Assembly: GCF_002198655.1 (NCBI RefSeq)
Contig: NZ_MWLN01000206.1
Span: 17,197 to 78,413, forward strand
From: Kineosporia sp. A_224
Lineage (GTDB): Bacteria; Actinomycetota; Actinomycetes; Actinomycetales; Kineosporiaceae
DNA length: 61,217 nucleotides
Reading direction: 5' to 3'
Shown here piece after piece: positions 33,728 to 42,774 of this stretch. Every line of letters starts with the position of its first letter. Position 1 is the stretch's first letter. The notes under the pieces were generated by a model. It did no database searches, was not told the origin of the DNA, and worked only from the letters and a program-made list of their open reading frames with translations. Both the position numbers and the translations under genes were made by a program.

Positions 33728-34731
33728 GGTGCGGCCGGCCCGCGGCCGGCGACGAGCGCGTCGACCGGGATCCGCGGCAGGTCCTGCTGCGACGGCCCGG
33801 GCCGGGCCGCCGCCCGGCGCCGGGTCCCGTCCACGGCCCGGGTCGCGCGGCTCGCGAGCCAGCCGGCGAGGACGGCCCGGCAGCGGCGGCGGTCCCGGAC
33901 CGACAGCGGGGCGCGGCCGATGGCCCGGACGTACCCGAGGACGTACTCGCCGTAGAGCCGGGCCACCGGGTGCCGGAGCGGGTCCGCGCGGCGCGGGTCG
34001 AGGTTCGCGCAGCGCGACCGGACGGTCGGGTTCGCGTGCTCGGCGCGCTCCGGGTGGTCCCGGCGGAAGTACAGCCAGTCCGGGTGCTGGTGGAACGGCC
34101 CCTGCAGCGCGAGGTCCACCGACCACACCTTGTCCGCGTAGTAGTAGCTGTCGTGCGGGGCCACCCGGCGCATGACGGCGGTCCGGACGACGCCGTAGCA
34201 GTCGTCGGCGCGGATCACACCGTGGTCCGCGACCGGGTCACCGTCGTCCCCCGCGTTGCCGTAGAGCATGCTGCGCAGCCGGACGGCCGGGTCCGGCGAG
34301 TCGGTCCGCAGCGGGTAGTCGAGGGCCTGGGTGACCCGGCCGTTGCCGTCGACCGCCGCGGTCCAGGAGTGGGCCATGACGACCTCGGGGTGCGCGTCGA
34401 GGGCGTCGACGCACACGCGCAGGAGGTCGCGGGCGTAGAGGTCGTCGCCGGACGCCCACTTGAAGAGGTCGCCGCGGGCCAGCCCGACGACGTGGTTGTG
34501 GTTCGGGGCCGCGCCGATGTTCTGCGGCTGGCGCACGTAGCGGACCCGGCGGTCCTGGTCGGCGAAGTCGTGGCAGATCCCGGCGGTGCCGTCGGTGGAG
34601 GCGTTGTCGGACACGACGAGCTCGAAGTCGCCGAAGGTCTGGCCCAGCAACGCCTCCAGCGACTGGGCGAGGTAGTGCTCGCCGTTGTAGACGGGCAGCC
34701 CGACGGTGAGCCGGGGGGCGGGAGCGGTCAT
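33724..34731 (-). CDS. GT2-family glycosyltransferase
   Basis: A 335-residue GT-A enzyme. The start LTVGLPVYNGEHYLAQSLEALLGQ, the SDNASTDGT strand and the DXD-like ASGDDLY metal site are standard for GT2. The C-terminal third is basic and Arg-rich with no membrane helix, so it is a peripheral enzyme. The ATG lies 2 nt after the RmlC-like stop. The donor and acceptor cannot be told. Confidence 0.88.
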   Translation of the reverse strand: MTAPAPRLTVGLPVYNGEHYLAQSLEALLGQTFGDFELVVSDNASTDGTAGICHDFADQDRRVRYVRQPQNIGAAPNHNHVVGLARGDLFKWASGDDLYARDLLRVCVDALDAHPEVVMAHSWTAAVDGNGRVTQALDYPLRTDSPDPAVRLRSMLYGNAGDDGDPVADHGVIRADDCYGVVRTAVMRRVAPHDSYYYADKVWSVDLALQGPFHQHPDWLYFRRDHPERAEHANPTVRSRCANLDPRRADPLRHPVARLYGEYVLGYVRAIGRAPLSVRDRRRCRAVLAGWLASRATRAVDGTRRRAAARPGPSQQDLPRIPVDALVAGRGPAAP

Positions 34732-34733
34732 GG

Positions 34734-35309
34734 TCAGTCCTTCGCGCCGGGGTGGGGGAACCAGTCGCCGAGACGGCTCTCGACGTCCCGGAAGGCGGGC
34801 GCCGCGCGGTCGCGCGGCGAGAGGTCGGTGACGGGCAGCGGCCAGACGACGCCGAGGTCCGGGTCGTCGTAGCGGATCGCCGTCTCGCAGCCCGGCGCGT
34901 GGACCCGGTCGATCCGGTAGCAGACGTCGGCCACGTCGCTGAGGACCTGGAAGCCGTGCGCCAGCCCGGGGGGCAGCCAGACCGAGCGGTGGTCGGCGTC
35001 GTCCAGCCGCAGGCTCATCCAGCGCCGGTAGGTGGGCGACCACGGCCGCAGGTCTACGGCGACGTCGAGCACCGCTCCGGACGCGCAGCGGACGAGCTTG
35101 CCCTCGCCGCCGTCGGTCCGCACGTGCAGCCCGCGCAGGACCCCGTGCCGCGACCGGCTCTGGCTGTCCTGCACGAGGCTCGCCGGGTCGACGCCGTGCT
35201 CCGCCGCGACGGCGGCGTCGAACGTCCGGGTGAAGAAGCCACGCTCGTCGTGGACGGGGGCCGGCTCGAAGACGACGCTGCCGGCGAGCGGGCCCGGGGC
35301 GGCCTTCAT
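34734..35309 (-). CDS. dTDP-4-dehydrorhamnose 3,5-epimerase-like protein
   Basis: A 191-residue cupin of the RmlC family. The ERGFFTRTFD start, the catalytic His in LRGLH, the Lys in GKLVRC and the RYDDPDLGVVWPL end are present. At the place where RmlC enzymes have a catalytic Tyr followed by a small residue and Pro, this protein reads VHAPGCE, so the Tyr appears to be His. It may epimerise only one carbon. In this operon it would act on the CDP-linked 4-keto sugar. Its ATG overlaps the methyltransferase stop (ATGA). Confidence 0.85.
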   Translation of the reverse strand: MKAAPGPLAGSVVFEPAPVHDERGFFTRTFDAAVAAEHGVDPASLVQDSQSRSRHGVLRGLHVRTDGGEGKLVRCASGAVLDVAVDLRPWSPTYRRWMSLRLDDADHRSVWLPPGLAHGFQVLSDVADVCYRIDRVHAPGCETAIRYDDPDLGVVWPLPVTDLSPRDRAAPAFRDVESRLGDWFPHPGAKD

Positions 35310-36466
35310 CGCGCCACCTCCGGGGTCCGCTCGTGGACCGACGGGATCGGCAGCACGTACCGGGCCCCCCAGCCGCCGTCGGCCTCCAGGGCGCCGACGA
35401 CCTCGTCGGCGATGTCCCACGTGAGCACGAGGACGACGTCCGGTCGCGCCGCGACGAGGTCGGCGACCGGCCGGACCGGGACCCGGACCCCGGCGATGCT
35501 CCGCCCGTGCTTGAGCGGCGAGGCGTCCACCGTGAACCCGAGCAGGTCCGGCCCGACGCCGGCGAGCCCGAGGAGCACCGCCGCCTTGGACGGCGCCCCG
35601 TAGCCGAGCACCCGGCGCCCCGCGGCGCGCTCGGCGACGAGCAGGTCGTGCAGGGCGGCCGCCGAAGCCCTGGCCCGCTGCCCCAGCCGCTCGAGGCCGG
35701 AACCGTCGTGCAGGCCGGCGGCGCGCTCGCGTCCGAGCACCTCCTCGACCGTACCGTCGGGCCGGTGCGCGGCCCCCTCGCGGGCGAGGACGACCCGCAG
35801 GCTGCCGCCGAAGACGGGCTCGGTGACGGCCCGCACGACCCGCAGGCCGTGCCGCCCGGCGAGCCGGTCGAGGGCGGTGAGCGAGAGGTACGACCAGTGC
35901 CCGTGCCGGACGGTGTCGAACTGGGACTGCTCGACGAGCGGCAGCAGGTGGTGGTGCTCGACGACGAGCAGCCCCTCCGGGGCGAGGGCCGCCGCGAGCC
36001 GTGCCAGCGCCCCGGCGACGTCCTGCTCGTGGGCGAGCGCGTGGACGTCGACGACGAGCTCCGCGGGTCGGCCTGCCGGCGCCGGGAGGCAGCCGTGGCC
36101 GGCGAGCGCGCCGAGCCAGGAGCCGCCGTGGTGGCTGCAGAACTCGCGGACGGTGCCGCCGGCGAGACCGGGGTGGTCGGCGAGGACGTCGGCGACCACC
36201 CGGCGGGCGTGCTCGCGGCTCGTCGAGGACTCCACGGCCCGGACCGCCTCCTCCGGCGGCGGGTCCACCGGCCCGAGCTGGACGAGCGCGCAGTCCGGGC
36301 AGGCCCACAGCTCGAGCGGCGTCCTGGCGTCCGGCCCGGGGGCGTCCGGCAGCGGGAACGCGTCGCTCGCGGGCTGCGGCCCGAGGTCGGCGACCCGCCG
36401 GGGCCGGGCGCCGCCGCATCCGCGGCAGCGCGGGGCGTCGGCCCCGACGGGTCTGATCGTGGTCAC
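35306..36466 (-). CDS. C-methyltransferase paralogue with degraded active site
   Basis: A 386-residue protein with the three parts of sugar C-methyltransferases: a four-Cys zinc segment (CRGCG and CPDCALVQL), a methyltransferase-like middle and a C-terminal Rossmann-type domain (GYGAPSKAAVLLGLAGVG). Compared with the intact paralogue at 37976-39205, the SAM loop [10 protein letters not shown] is replaced by EFCSHHGGSW, the acidic SAM-ribose segment is missing, and the YHEH motif reads RHGH. It is probably inactive as a methylase and may be a partner or have a new function. GTG overlaps the PIG-L stop. Confidence 0.83.
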   Translation of the reverse strand: MTTIRPVGADAPRCRGCGGARPRRVADLGPQPASDAFPLPDAPGPDARTPLELWACPDCALVQLGPVDPPPEEAVRAVESSTSREHARRVVADVLADHPGLAGGTVREFCSHHGGSWLGALAGHGCLPAPAGRPAELVVDVHALAHEQDVAGALARLAAALAPEGLLVVEHHHLLPLVEQSQFDTVRHGHWSYLSLTALDRLAGRHGLRVVRAVTEPVFGGSLRVVLAREGAAHRPDGTVEEVLGRERAAGLHDGSGLERLGQRARASAAALHDLLVAERAAGRRVLGYGAPSKAAVLLGLAGVGPDLLGFTVDASPLKHGRSIAGVRVPVRPVADLVAARPDVVLVLTWDIADEVVGALEADGGWGARYVLPIPSVHERTPEVAR

Positions 36467-37107
36467 CACGACAGCACCGCCTTGGAGAGGTGGAACGCCT
36501 CGGCGTACCGCGCCCGGCACTCCATCCCGCGGATCCTGGCCAGGCCGAGGAACATCTCCTCGTCCCACCAGTCGCGCCCGGACTGGGAGGGGTAGGCCTT
36601 GTCCAGCAGGCGCACCTTCTCGTGGGCGGTGTCCTCGTCGAGCGGCACGTAGACGTTGGGGCGCCCCAGGTCGCCGTCCCACTTGGGGATCTCGTACGAC
36701 AGCAGGAGGTGGTCCCGCCAGAGCGTCGGGGCGATCTCGGCGACGGTCCGGTGGTCCTGGTGGGCGTCGTCCGGACGCGGCGCGAGCACGACGTCGACGT
36801 CGACGTCGACGTCCGCGGCCACGGCCACGAGGAGGTCCTTCACCGCGTCCCAGGCCGCGGGCAGCCGCCCGTCGGGCAGGTCGGACGTGCGCACGTCGAC
36901 CCGGCAGCCGGCGAGGAACAGCCCGGCCGCCGTCCGGGCCTCGGCCTGCCGCTGCGCCGTCCCGGTGAGGACGACGACGGTGACCGGCAGCCCGGGGAAG
37001 CGCCGGGCCAGCCGCAGGAGGGTCCCGCCGCACCCGATCTCGACGTCGTCCGGGTGCGCCCCGAGCGCGAGGACGCCGCGCGGCCGGTCCGTCGTCAGCG
37101 GCCACAT
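36463..37107 (-). CDS. PIG-L family deacetylase
   Basis: A 214-residue zinc enzyme of the LmbE/PIG-L family. Zinc motifs AHPDDVEIGCGG and HQDHRTV are intact. Members remove N-acetyl groups from sugars, so this one may deacetylate an acetamido sugar of the same cassette. A hexanucleotide tandem (GACGTC)x4 at 36790-36813 encodes a DV-repeat near residue 100. ATG 37107 overlaps the cytidylyltransferase stop by one base (TGATG). Confidence 0.9.
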   Translation of the reverse strand: MWPLTTDRPRGVLALGAHPDDVEIGCGGTLLRLARRFPGLPVTVVVLTGTAQRQAEARTAAGLFLAGCRVDVRTSDLPDGRLPAAWDAVKDLLVAVAADVDVDVDVVLAPRPDDAHQDHRTVAEIAPTLWRDHLLLSYEIPKWDGDLGRPNVYVPLDEDTAHEKVRLLDKAYPSQSGRDWWDEEMFLGLARIRGMECRARYAEAFHLSKAVLSW

Positions 37108-37964
37108 CAGCGGGTCACCGTGAGCATCTCGCCGTGCATGGTCTCCAGCGGCAGCGCGACCGCCGTCCGGTCGGGGACGGGAGAACCGTTGTCGCACCAC
37201 AGCTTCCACGGAGCGTGGCCGCTGCGGTCGAGGTCCTCGAGGAGGCTGCGCTCCTTGAGGGTGTCCATCGGCGCCCAGAAGCCGGTGTACCGGACGGCGG
37301 AGAGCCGGCGGCGTTCGGCGAGCCGGACGAAGGCGTCCCCGACGAGGTCCTCGCCCTCCCCCAGGACGTCGAAGACGCCCTGCCGCAGCACGAAGTAGCC
37401 GCCGTTGAGCCACAGGGGCAGGTCGGCGGCCGAGCTGATCCGGTCGACCCGGCCGTCGTCCCCCACCCCGACGGTGTGGAACGACGCCTGCGGCGGGACG
37501 GCGAGCAGGCTCGCCGTCGCGTCGGAGTCGAGGAAGTCGTCGACGATGCGGTCCATCGGCGCGTCGGTGAGGACGTCGCCGTAGTTCGCGAGGAAGACCT
37601 CGTCGCCGTCGAGCAGGTGCCGCACGCGCCGCAGCCGCTCGCCGATGCTCGTGTCGATCCCGGTCTCGATGAACGAGATCCGCCACTCGGAGATGTCCGA
37701 GCGCAGCAGCTCGATCTCGCGGCCGCCGCGGGCGAGCACGAAGTCGTTCGAGTGCGTCTCGTCGTAGTTCATGAAGTACTGCTTGACGGACGCGCCGCCG
37801 TAGCCGAGGCACAGGATGAACTCGGTGTGCCCGAAGTGGGCGTAGTACCGCATGATGTGCCACAGCACGGGACGGTCACCGATCGCCATCATCGGTTTGG
37901 GGGCGCTGTCGATCGACGAGCGCATCCGCAGGCCCAGGCCTCCGCAGAACAGCACGACCTTCAT
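37107..37964 (-). CDS. rfbF: Glucose-1-phosphate cytidylyltransferase
   Basis: A 285-residue nucleotidyltransferase that makes CDP-glucose from CTP and glucose-1-phosphate. The start VVLFCGGLGLRMRSS, the APKPMMAIGDRPVLWHIM segment, FANYGDVLTD-like LANYGDVLTD and the ending GFWAPMDTLKERSLLEDL are typical of RfbF. It opens the CDP-sugar branch of the operon. The ATG has a strong GAGGAGG box. No CDP-glucose 4,6-dehydratase was identified in the window. Confidence 0.92.
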   Translation of the reverse strand: MKVVLFCGGLGLRMRSSIDSAPKPMMAIGDRPVLWHIMRYYAHFGHTEFILCLGYGGASVKQYFMNYDETHSNDFVLARGGREIELLRSDISEWRISFIETGIDTSIGERLRRVRHLLDGDEVFLANYGDVLTDAPMDRIVDDFLDSDATASLLAVPPQASFHTVGVGDDGRVDRISSAADLPLWLNGGYFVLRQGVFDVLGEGEDLVGDAFVRLAERRRLSAVRYTGFWAPMDTLKERSLLEDLDRSGHAPWKLWCDNGSPVPDRTAVALPLETMHGEMLTVTR

Positions 37965-37975
37965 GGCGTTCCTCC

Positions 37976-39205
37976 TCAGAAGATCTCGGCCGCAGGGATC
38001 GGGACGACCAGCCGGCCGCCCCACTCGCGCACGTACTCCAGCTGCGGTGCGATCTCCTGCCGCAGGTTCCACGGCAGCACGAGGACCAGGTCCGGCCTCG
38101 TCTCGCGCAGGCGTTCCGGGGCGTGCACGGGGATGTGCGTCCCCGGCAGGAACAGCCCCTGCTTGTACGGGCTCCGGTCGACGGTGTAGGTCAGCAGGTC
38201 GCTGCGGATGCCGCAGTGGTTGAGCAGGGTGTTGCCCTTGCCCGGAGCGCCGTAGCCGGCGACCGTGAGCCCCTGCCGGGACGCGTCGACGAGCAGCGTC
38301 AGCAGCTCGCGCTTGACGTCGAGCACCGCCGCCGCGAACCCTTCGTGGCCCTCGACGGTGTGCAGCCCGGCGGCCTCCTCGTCGGCCAGCACCTTCCGGA
38401 CGGCGGCCGAGGGCTCCGGTGCGGCGGCGGACGGGCGCGCCATGACGCGCAGCGAGCCGCCGTGCGTCGTGAGCTCCTCGACGTCCACGACGACCAGGTC
38501 CGCCGTCGCGAGGGCGGCGGCCGCCGTCCGCAGGGTGAAGTACGAGTAGTGCTCGTGGTAGATCGTGTCGTACTGCCGGCCCTCGATGAGCCGCAGCAGG
38601 TGCGGGAACTCCAGCGACACCAGGCCGGTGTCCGCGACGATGGCCCGCAGGCCGCGCGCGAAGTCGAGCAGCTCCGGGGTGTGGGCGAAGACGTTGTTGC
38701 CGACGACGAGGTCCGCGCGCCCGTGCTCCTGCGCGATCTTCGTCCCGGTGACCTCGCCGAGGAAGGTGACCTCGGTCGGGATGCCCCGCTCCCGGGCGAC
38801 CTGAGCGATGTTCGCGGCCGGTTCGACGCCGAGCGCCGGGATGCCGCGCGCGACGACGTGCTGGAGCAGGTAGCCGTCGTTGCTCGCGACCTCGACGACG
38901 AGGCTGTCCGGTCCCAGGCCCAGGCGGGCGGTCATGTCCTCGACGAAGCGCCCCGCGTGCGCGACCCAGCTGTCCGAGAACGACGAGAAGTACGCGTAGT
39001 CCGAGAAGACCTCGACGTTGTCGACGTAGGCGGGCAGCTGCACGAGCAGGCACTCGCCGCAGATCCGCACGTGCAACGGGTAGAAGGTCTCCGGGCGGTC
39101 GAGCTGGTCCTCGCGCAGGTAGCTCTCGCAGGGCGGGGACGAGCCGAGGTCGACGAAGGTGCGGGTCAGCGTGGCGCCGCAGAGCCGGCAGACGGGCGCG
39201 CTCAC
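37976..39205 (-). CDS. Sugar C-methyltransferase (NovU/TylC3 type)
   Basis: A 409-residue enzyme with an N-terminal four-Cys zinc segment (CRLCG and [10 protein letters not shown]), a SAM-binding methyltransferase ([23 protein letters not shown]) and a C-terminal domain with [17 protein letters not shown]. The active-site strand [11 protein letters not shown] matches the Tyr-His-Glu-His motif of C-3 methyltransferases such as TcaB9. It should add a methyl branch to a nucleotide-linked keto sugar. The GTG start overlaps the SDR stop (GTGA). The operon also holds a degraded paralogue. Confidence 0.9.
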   Translation of the reverse strand: MSAPVCRLCGATLTRTFVDLGSSPPCESYLREDQLDRPETFYPLHVRICGECLLVQLPAYVDNVEVFSDYAYFSSFSDSWVAHAGRFVEDMTARLGLGPDSLVVEVASNDGYLLQHVVARGIPALGVEPAANIAQVARERGIPTEVTFLGEVTGTKIAQEHGRADLVVGNNVFAHTPELLDFARGLRAIVADTGLVSLEFPHLLRLIEGRQYDTIYHEHYSYFTLRTAAAALATADLVVVDVEELTTHGGSLRVMARPSAAAPEPSAAVRKVLADEEAAGLHTVEGHEGFAAAVLDVKRELLTLLVDASRQGLTVAGYGAPGKGNTLLNHCGIRSDLLTYTVDRSPYKQGLFLPGTHIPVHAPERLRETRPDLVLVLPWNLRQEIAPQLEYVREWGGRLVVPIPAAEIF

Positions 39206-40254
39206 CGCGCCACCTCCGGCGCCGCGACGGCGGGCTGCAGGCGCAGCAGGTCGTCGACGAACCCGGCGTCGAGCAGCTCCTGGATCCGGCGCAGCCGCAC
39301 GAACCGCGAGGAGCCGAACTCCTGCTCGGTCATCCCGTGCCGCGCGTACGCGGCGGCCAGCTCGCGGGCGCCGTCGGCGACGGTCATCCGCAGCCCCAGG
39401 TCCGGGAACGTCTCGCGCAGCTTGGCGAAGTCCACCCGGTAGTCGCGCCGGTCCGGGCCGGCCCCGGGCGCGAGGGTGACCCGCGAGCCAGGGACGGTCT
39501 GCGCGACGATCTCGGCGACCCGGCCGATCTGCAGGTTGTCCTCGTCGCGACCGACGTTGAAGGCCTCGTCGTGCACCGTCTCCCGGGGGGCGGCGAGCAC
39601 CGCGAGCACCGTGCGGGCGATGTCGCCGACGTGCACGAGCGGGCGCCACGGCGTCCCGTCGCTCTCGAGCCGGACCAGCCCGGTGGTCATCGCGACGCCG
39701 ACGAGGTTGTTCACGACGATGTCGAGCCGCAGCCGCGGGGACGCGCCGTACGCCGTGGCGTTGCGCAGGTACGTCGGCGAGAACCCGTCGCCGACGAGCG
39801 CCGAGATCTCCTTCTCCGCCAGCGCCTTGGTCTCGCCGTACGGGGTCACCGGATGCATCGGGGCCAGCTCGTCGACCGCCTCCGAGCCGGCCGCACCGTA
39901 GAGGCTGCACGACGACGCGAAGACGAAGCGCTGCACGCCCGCGTCCCGGGCCGCGCGGGCGAGGTTCACGGTGCCGTCGAGGTTGATCGAGAACGTCGCC
40001 GCCGGGTTGAGGTGCCCGAGCGGGTCGTTGGACAGCGCGGCGAGGCAGACGACGGCGTCGAACCCGCTGAGGTCGGCCGCGGTCACGTCCCGGATGTCGG
40101 TGCGCACCCCGGAGAACGGCTCCGGGCCGCCCTCGAGGTCGCAGCCCTCGTACAGCCCCGTGTCGAGGCCGACGACGTCGTGCCCCGCGGCGCGGAGCAT
40201 CGGCACCGTCACGGCCCCGATGTACCCCCGGTCGCCTGCGACACAGATCCGCAT
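39202..40254 (-). CDS. NAD-dependent sugar epimerase/dehydratase (extended SDR)
   Basis: A 350-residue extended SDR. The Rossmann start [21 protein letters not shown], the [10 protein letters not shown] strand and the catalytic YGETK (Tyr-x3-Lys) are intact. Family members epimerise, dehydrate or reduce nucleotide sugars. In this operon it lies between a GT4 gene and the C-methyltransferase, so it probably acts on the CDP-sugar. It is not an obvious 4,6-dehydratase by motif. GAGGAG precedes the ATG. Confidence 0.87.
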   Translation of the reverse strand: MRICVAGDRGYIGAVTVPMLRAAGHDVVGLDTGLYEGCDLEGGPEPFSGVRTDIRDVTAADLSGFDAVVCLAALSNDPLGHLNPAATFSINLDGTVNLARAARDAGVQRFVFASSCSLYGAAGSEAVDELAPMHPVTPYGETKALAEKEISALVGDGFSPTYLRNATAYGASPRLRLDIVVNNLVGVAMTTGLVRLESDGTPWRPLVHVGDIARTVLAVLAAPRETVHDEAFNVGRDEDNLQIGRVAEIVAQTVPGSRVTLAPGAGPDRRDYRVDFAKLRETFPDLGLRMTVADGARELAAAYARHGMTEQEFGSSRFVRLRRIQELLDAGFVDDLLRLQPAVAAPEVAR

Positions 40255-40264
40255 GGTGGTCTCC

Positions 40265-41560
40265 TCAGCTGAGCGGTCGGACCGCTCGGTCGTCCCGCGC
40301 CGCCGCGTGCGCCCCGGGCGGCGGGGTACCACGGACGTCGCCCCGACGTCCGGTGCCGGCCACGGCAGGGTGCTCCGCCGCGAACCGGTAGATCTCGACG
40401 AGCCGGGCCGCGTCGGCGTCCGGCGTGAAGCGGGCCCGGTGGGTCGCGCGGGCGGCCTCGCCGAGCGCCTCCCAGCGGGACGGGTGGTCGTCGACGTCCT
40501 CGAGCACCGCGACGAGCGCGTCGACGTCGCCCGGCGGGAACAGGGCGCCGTCCACGCCGTCGGTGACGATCTCCGGGAAGGCACCGTGCGCCGGCGCGAC
40601 CGCCGCGGTGCCGACGGCCATCGCCTCGACGGCGACGAGGCCGAACGTCTCCTCCCACGCCGACGGCACGAGCGCCGCCCGGACGCCGGCGAGGACGCGC
40701 GACGCCTCCGCGCGCGGCAGCAGGCCGCGGACGTCGACCCCGCGCGAGCGGGCGGCCCAGGCGGCGACCTCCGCCGCGAGGTCGCCGCTGCCGACGACGA
40801 CGAGCCGCAGGGCCGAGGCCGGACGGCGGGCGGTGAACGCGTCCCAGGCCGCCATGACGAGCGGTGCGCCCTTGGCCGCGTCGAGCCGGCTCACGACGGC
40901 GACGGCGTGCTCGCGCGGTCCTGCCGGCGCGAGGTCCGCGGGCGGCACGGCGACGACGTTGTGCTTGACGAAGCAGCGCTCCGGCGGCAGGCGCAGCCCG
41001 GCGTGAAGGTCGCGCTGGGCGGCAGAGATGAAGACGTGCGCGGAGACCAGGTCGCGCCAGGTCCGCCGGTGGAGCACGGCGCTCGCCGCGACGGGTGCCG
41101 TCGCGAGCCGCGAGCCCCGGTAGCAGCCGTGCCGCAGCGCCGGCCCGACCCGGCCGTCGGCGCAGTCGTGGCACACCCGGCCGTCCCGGAAGTAGGTCCC
41201 GGCGGCGCAGGCGAGGCGGTAGTTGTGCACCGTCCGGACGACGGGCACGCCGGCGTCCCGGCAGGCGACGACGACGGCCGGGCTGAGCAGCGGGAAGACG
41301 TTGTGGACGTGGACGACGTCGGGGCGCTCGCGGTCCAGCGCGCGGGCCAGCGACCGGCGCGACGCCTCGTTCCAGACGACGCCGAGCGGCAGCGTGGCCT
41401 TGTGCAGCGGGCCCCAGCCGGAGATGTCGGCGTTGTGGCGCTGGAGGAGCGTCACGTCGTGGCCCGCGGCGGCGAGCCGCGCGACCTCCTCGTCGACGAC
41501 GAGGTTCTCCCCGCTCGGCGCCGTGCCGGGGTACCTGCTGTGCAGCACGAGGATCCTCAC
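40265..41560 (-). CDS. GT4-family glycosyltransferase
   Basis: A 431-residue GT-B enzyme. The acceptor domain begins [25 protein letters not shown] and has [11 protein letters not shown]; a Cys-rich insert ([14 protein letters not shown]) is common in GT4 enzymes of capsule loci. The donor domain has [15 protein letters not shown] and the E-x7-E motif in [18 protein letters not shown]. The last 35 residues are low-complexity. GTG overlaps the polymerase stop (GTGA). Confidence 0.88.
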   Translation of the reverse strand: MRILVLHSRYPGTAPSGENLVVDEEVARLAAAGHDVTLLQRHNADISGWGPLHKATLPLGVVWNEASRRSLARALDRERPDVVHVHNVFPLLSPAVVVACRDAGVPVVRTVHNYRLACAAGTYFRDGRVCHDCADGRVGPALRHGCYRGSRLATAPVAASAVLHRRTWRDLVSAHVFISAAQRDLHAGLRLPPERCFVKHNVVAVPPADLAPAGPREHAVAVVSRLDAAKGAPLVMAAWDAFTARRPASALRLVVVGSGDLAAEVAAWAARSRGVDVRGLLPRAEASRVLAGVRAALVPSAWEETFGLVAVEAMAVGTAAVAPAHGAFPEIVTDGVDGALFPPGDVDALVAVLEDVDDHPSRWEALGEAARATHRARFTPDADAARLVEIYRFAAEHPAVAGTGRRGDVRGTPPPGAHAAARDDRAVRPLS

Positions 41561-42774
41561 GTCTGCGTCCTCCCCGACGGCACGGCGAGCAGCGAGGCGG
41601 CGACGAAGAGGTCGAGCAGGTACGGCGAGGCGTCGCCGAGCCCGGTCTCGCTCACCGAGGCGACGGCGCAGTAGCCGATGAGGAAGAGCGCGACGGCGCG
41701 GCGCACGCCGCGCGGGTGGGTGAACGCCAGGAGCAGCAGGACGAGCAGGAACGCGAGGCTGACGAAGACGCCGAACCAGCCCTGGTCGAGGTAGGTGGCG
41801 ACCCAGTGGCTGTCGATGGGCAGGCCCTGGAAGGACTTGTTCGACAGGCCGGAGCCGAACAGCTCCTCGAGCCGCGGCCGGTCCATCGCGAACACCGCGG
41901 TCCAGACCTTCGTCCGGCCGGTCAGCTGAGCGGCGTCCTGGGCGCTCTGCCCGCGCCAGAACCAGTCGAGGAGCCAGGGGGCGAACGCGGTGGCGCCCAG
42001 GACGGCGAGGACGCCGACCAGCGCGGAGGCCCGGCGCACCCGCGCGTGGCCGAGGAACATGCTGGCGCCGGCGAGGGTGAGCCCGACCGCGATGGCGAGC
42101 AGCGCCGTCCGGGTGTGGCACAGGACGAGCGCCCCGCCCGCCGCGAGGACGGTCACCGCGAGCGTGCGTCCGGAGACGACCCCGCCGAACCAGAGCACCA
42201 CCGTGCAGCCGAGCAGGACCGCCGCGTAGTGCCCCACCTGGGTGGGCGGGATCGGCCACAGCGCCCCGGAGAGCCGGCCCTCGAAGGAGAAGGCGGAGCC
42301 CGGGGCGAGCACCGCGCCGACGAGGACGCTGCCGACGATGACCCGCAGGCAGGTCAGGTGCCAGCGCAGCAGCGGCAGGTCGGAACGTCCCCACCACGGC
42401 GTGAGCAGCCACAGGACGCAGGTGAACGCGATGAGCCGGCAGGCCCGGAAGGTGGACCCGAGCAGGTACTCGTTGTGCAGGCTGACGACGAGCGCGACGA
42501 CCGCGAGCATGCTCAGCAGGACGAGCACGAGGTTCGGCCGGACGACCATCCCCGGGTTCACCAGGAGCGCGAGCACCATCGCGACGACGAGCGACCCCTG
42601 CGTGACGAGCTGCCCGAGGCTGCCCGGGATGGGGACCAGCGTCGGCATCCCCGAGAACGCGAGCACGTTGAGGAAGATCGCCGCCCACACGAGCATCGGG
42701 GCGCGCGGCGGTGCCGCCCGGCGCAGGAGGTCGTCGCGGCGGGCGTCGCGGCGGGCGGGCAGGACGACGGTCAT
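41557..42774 (-). CDS. O-antigen ligase/polymerase-like membrane protein
   Basis: A 405-residue protein with about 11 membrane helices and a periplasm-type loop (about 275-330) that holds GRTKVWTAVFAMDRPRLEELFGSGLSNKSF and SHWVATYLDQGWFG. This GxxxxW...GxG...H pattern is the mark of the Wzy/WaaL superfamily, which joins repeat units into polymer or ligates them. Sitting next to two Wzz-like genes, a polymerase role is favoured. ATG overlaps the upstream stop (ATGA). Confidence 0.87.
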   Translation of the reverse strand: MTVVLPARRDARRDDLLRRAAPPRAPMLVWAAIFLNVLAFSGMPTLVPIPGSLGQLVTQGSLVVAMVLALLVNPGMVVRPNLVLVLLSMLAVVALVVSLHNEYLLGSTFRACRLIAFTCVLWLLTPWWGRSDLPLLRWHLTCLRVIVGSVLVGAVLAPGSAFSFEGRLSGALWPIPPTQVGHYAAVLLGCTVVLWFGGVVSGRTLAVTVLAAGGALVLCHTRTALLAIAVGLTLAGASMFLGHARVRRASALVGVLAVLGATAFAPWLLDWFWRGQSAQDAAQLTGRTKVWTAVFAMDRPRLEELFGSGLSNKSFQGLPIDSHWVATYLDQGWFGVFVSLAFLLVLLLLAFTHPRGVRRAVALFLIGYCAVASVSETGLGDASPYLLDLFVAASLLAVPSGRTQT

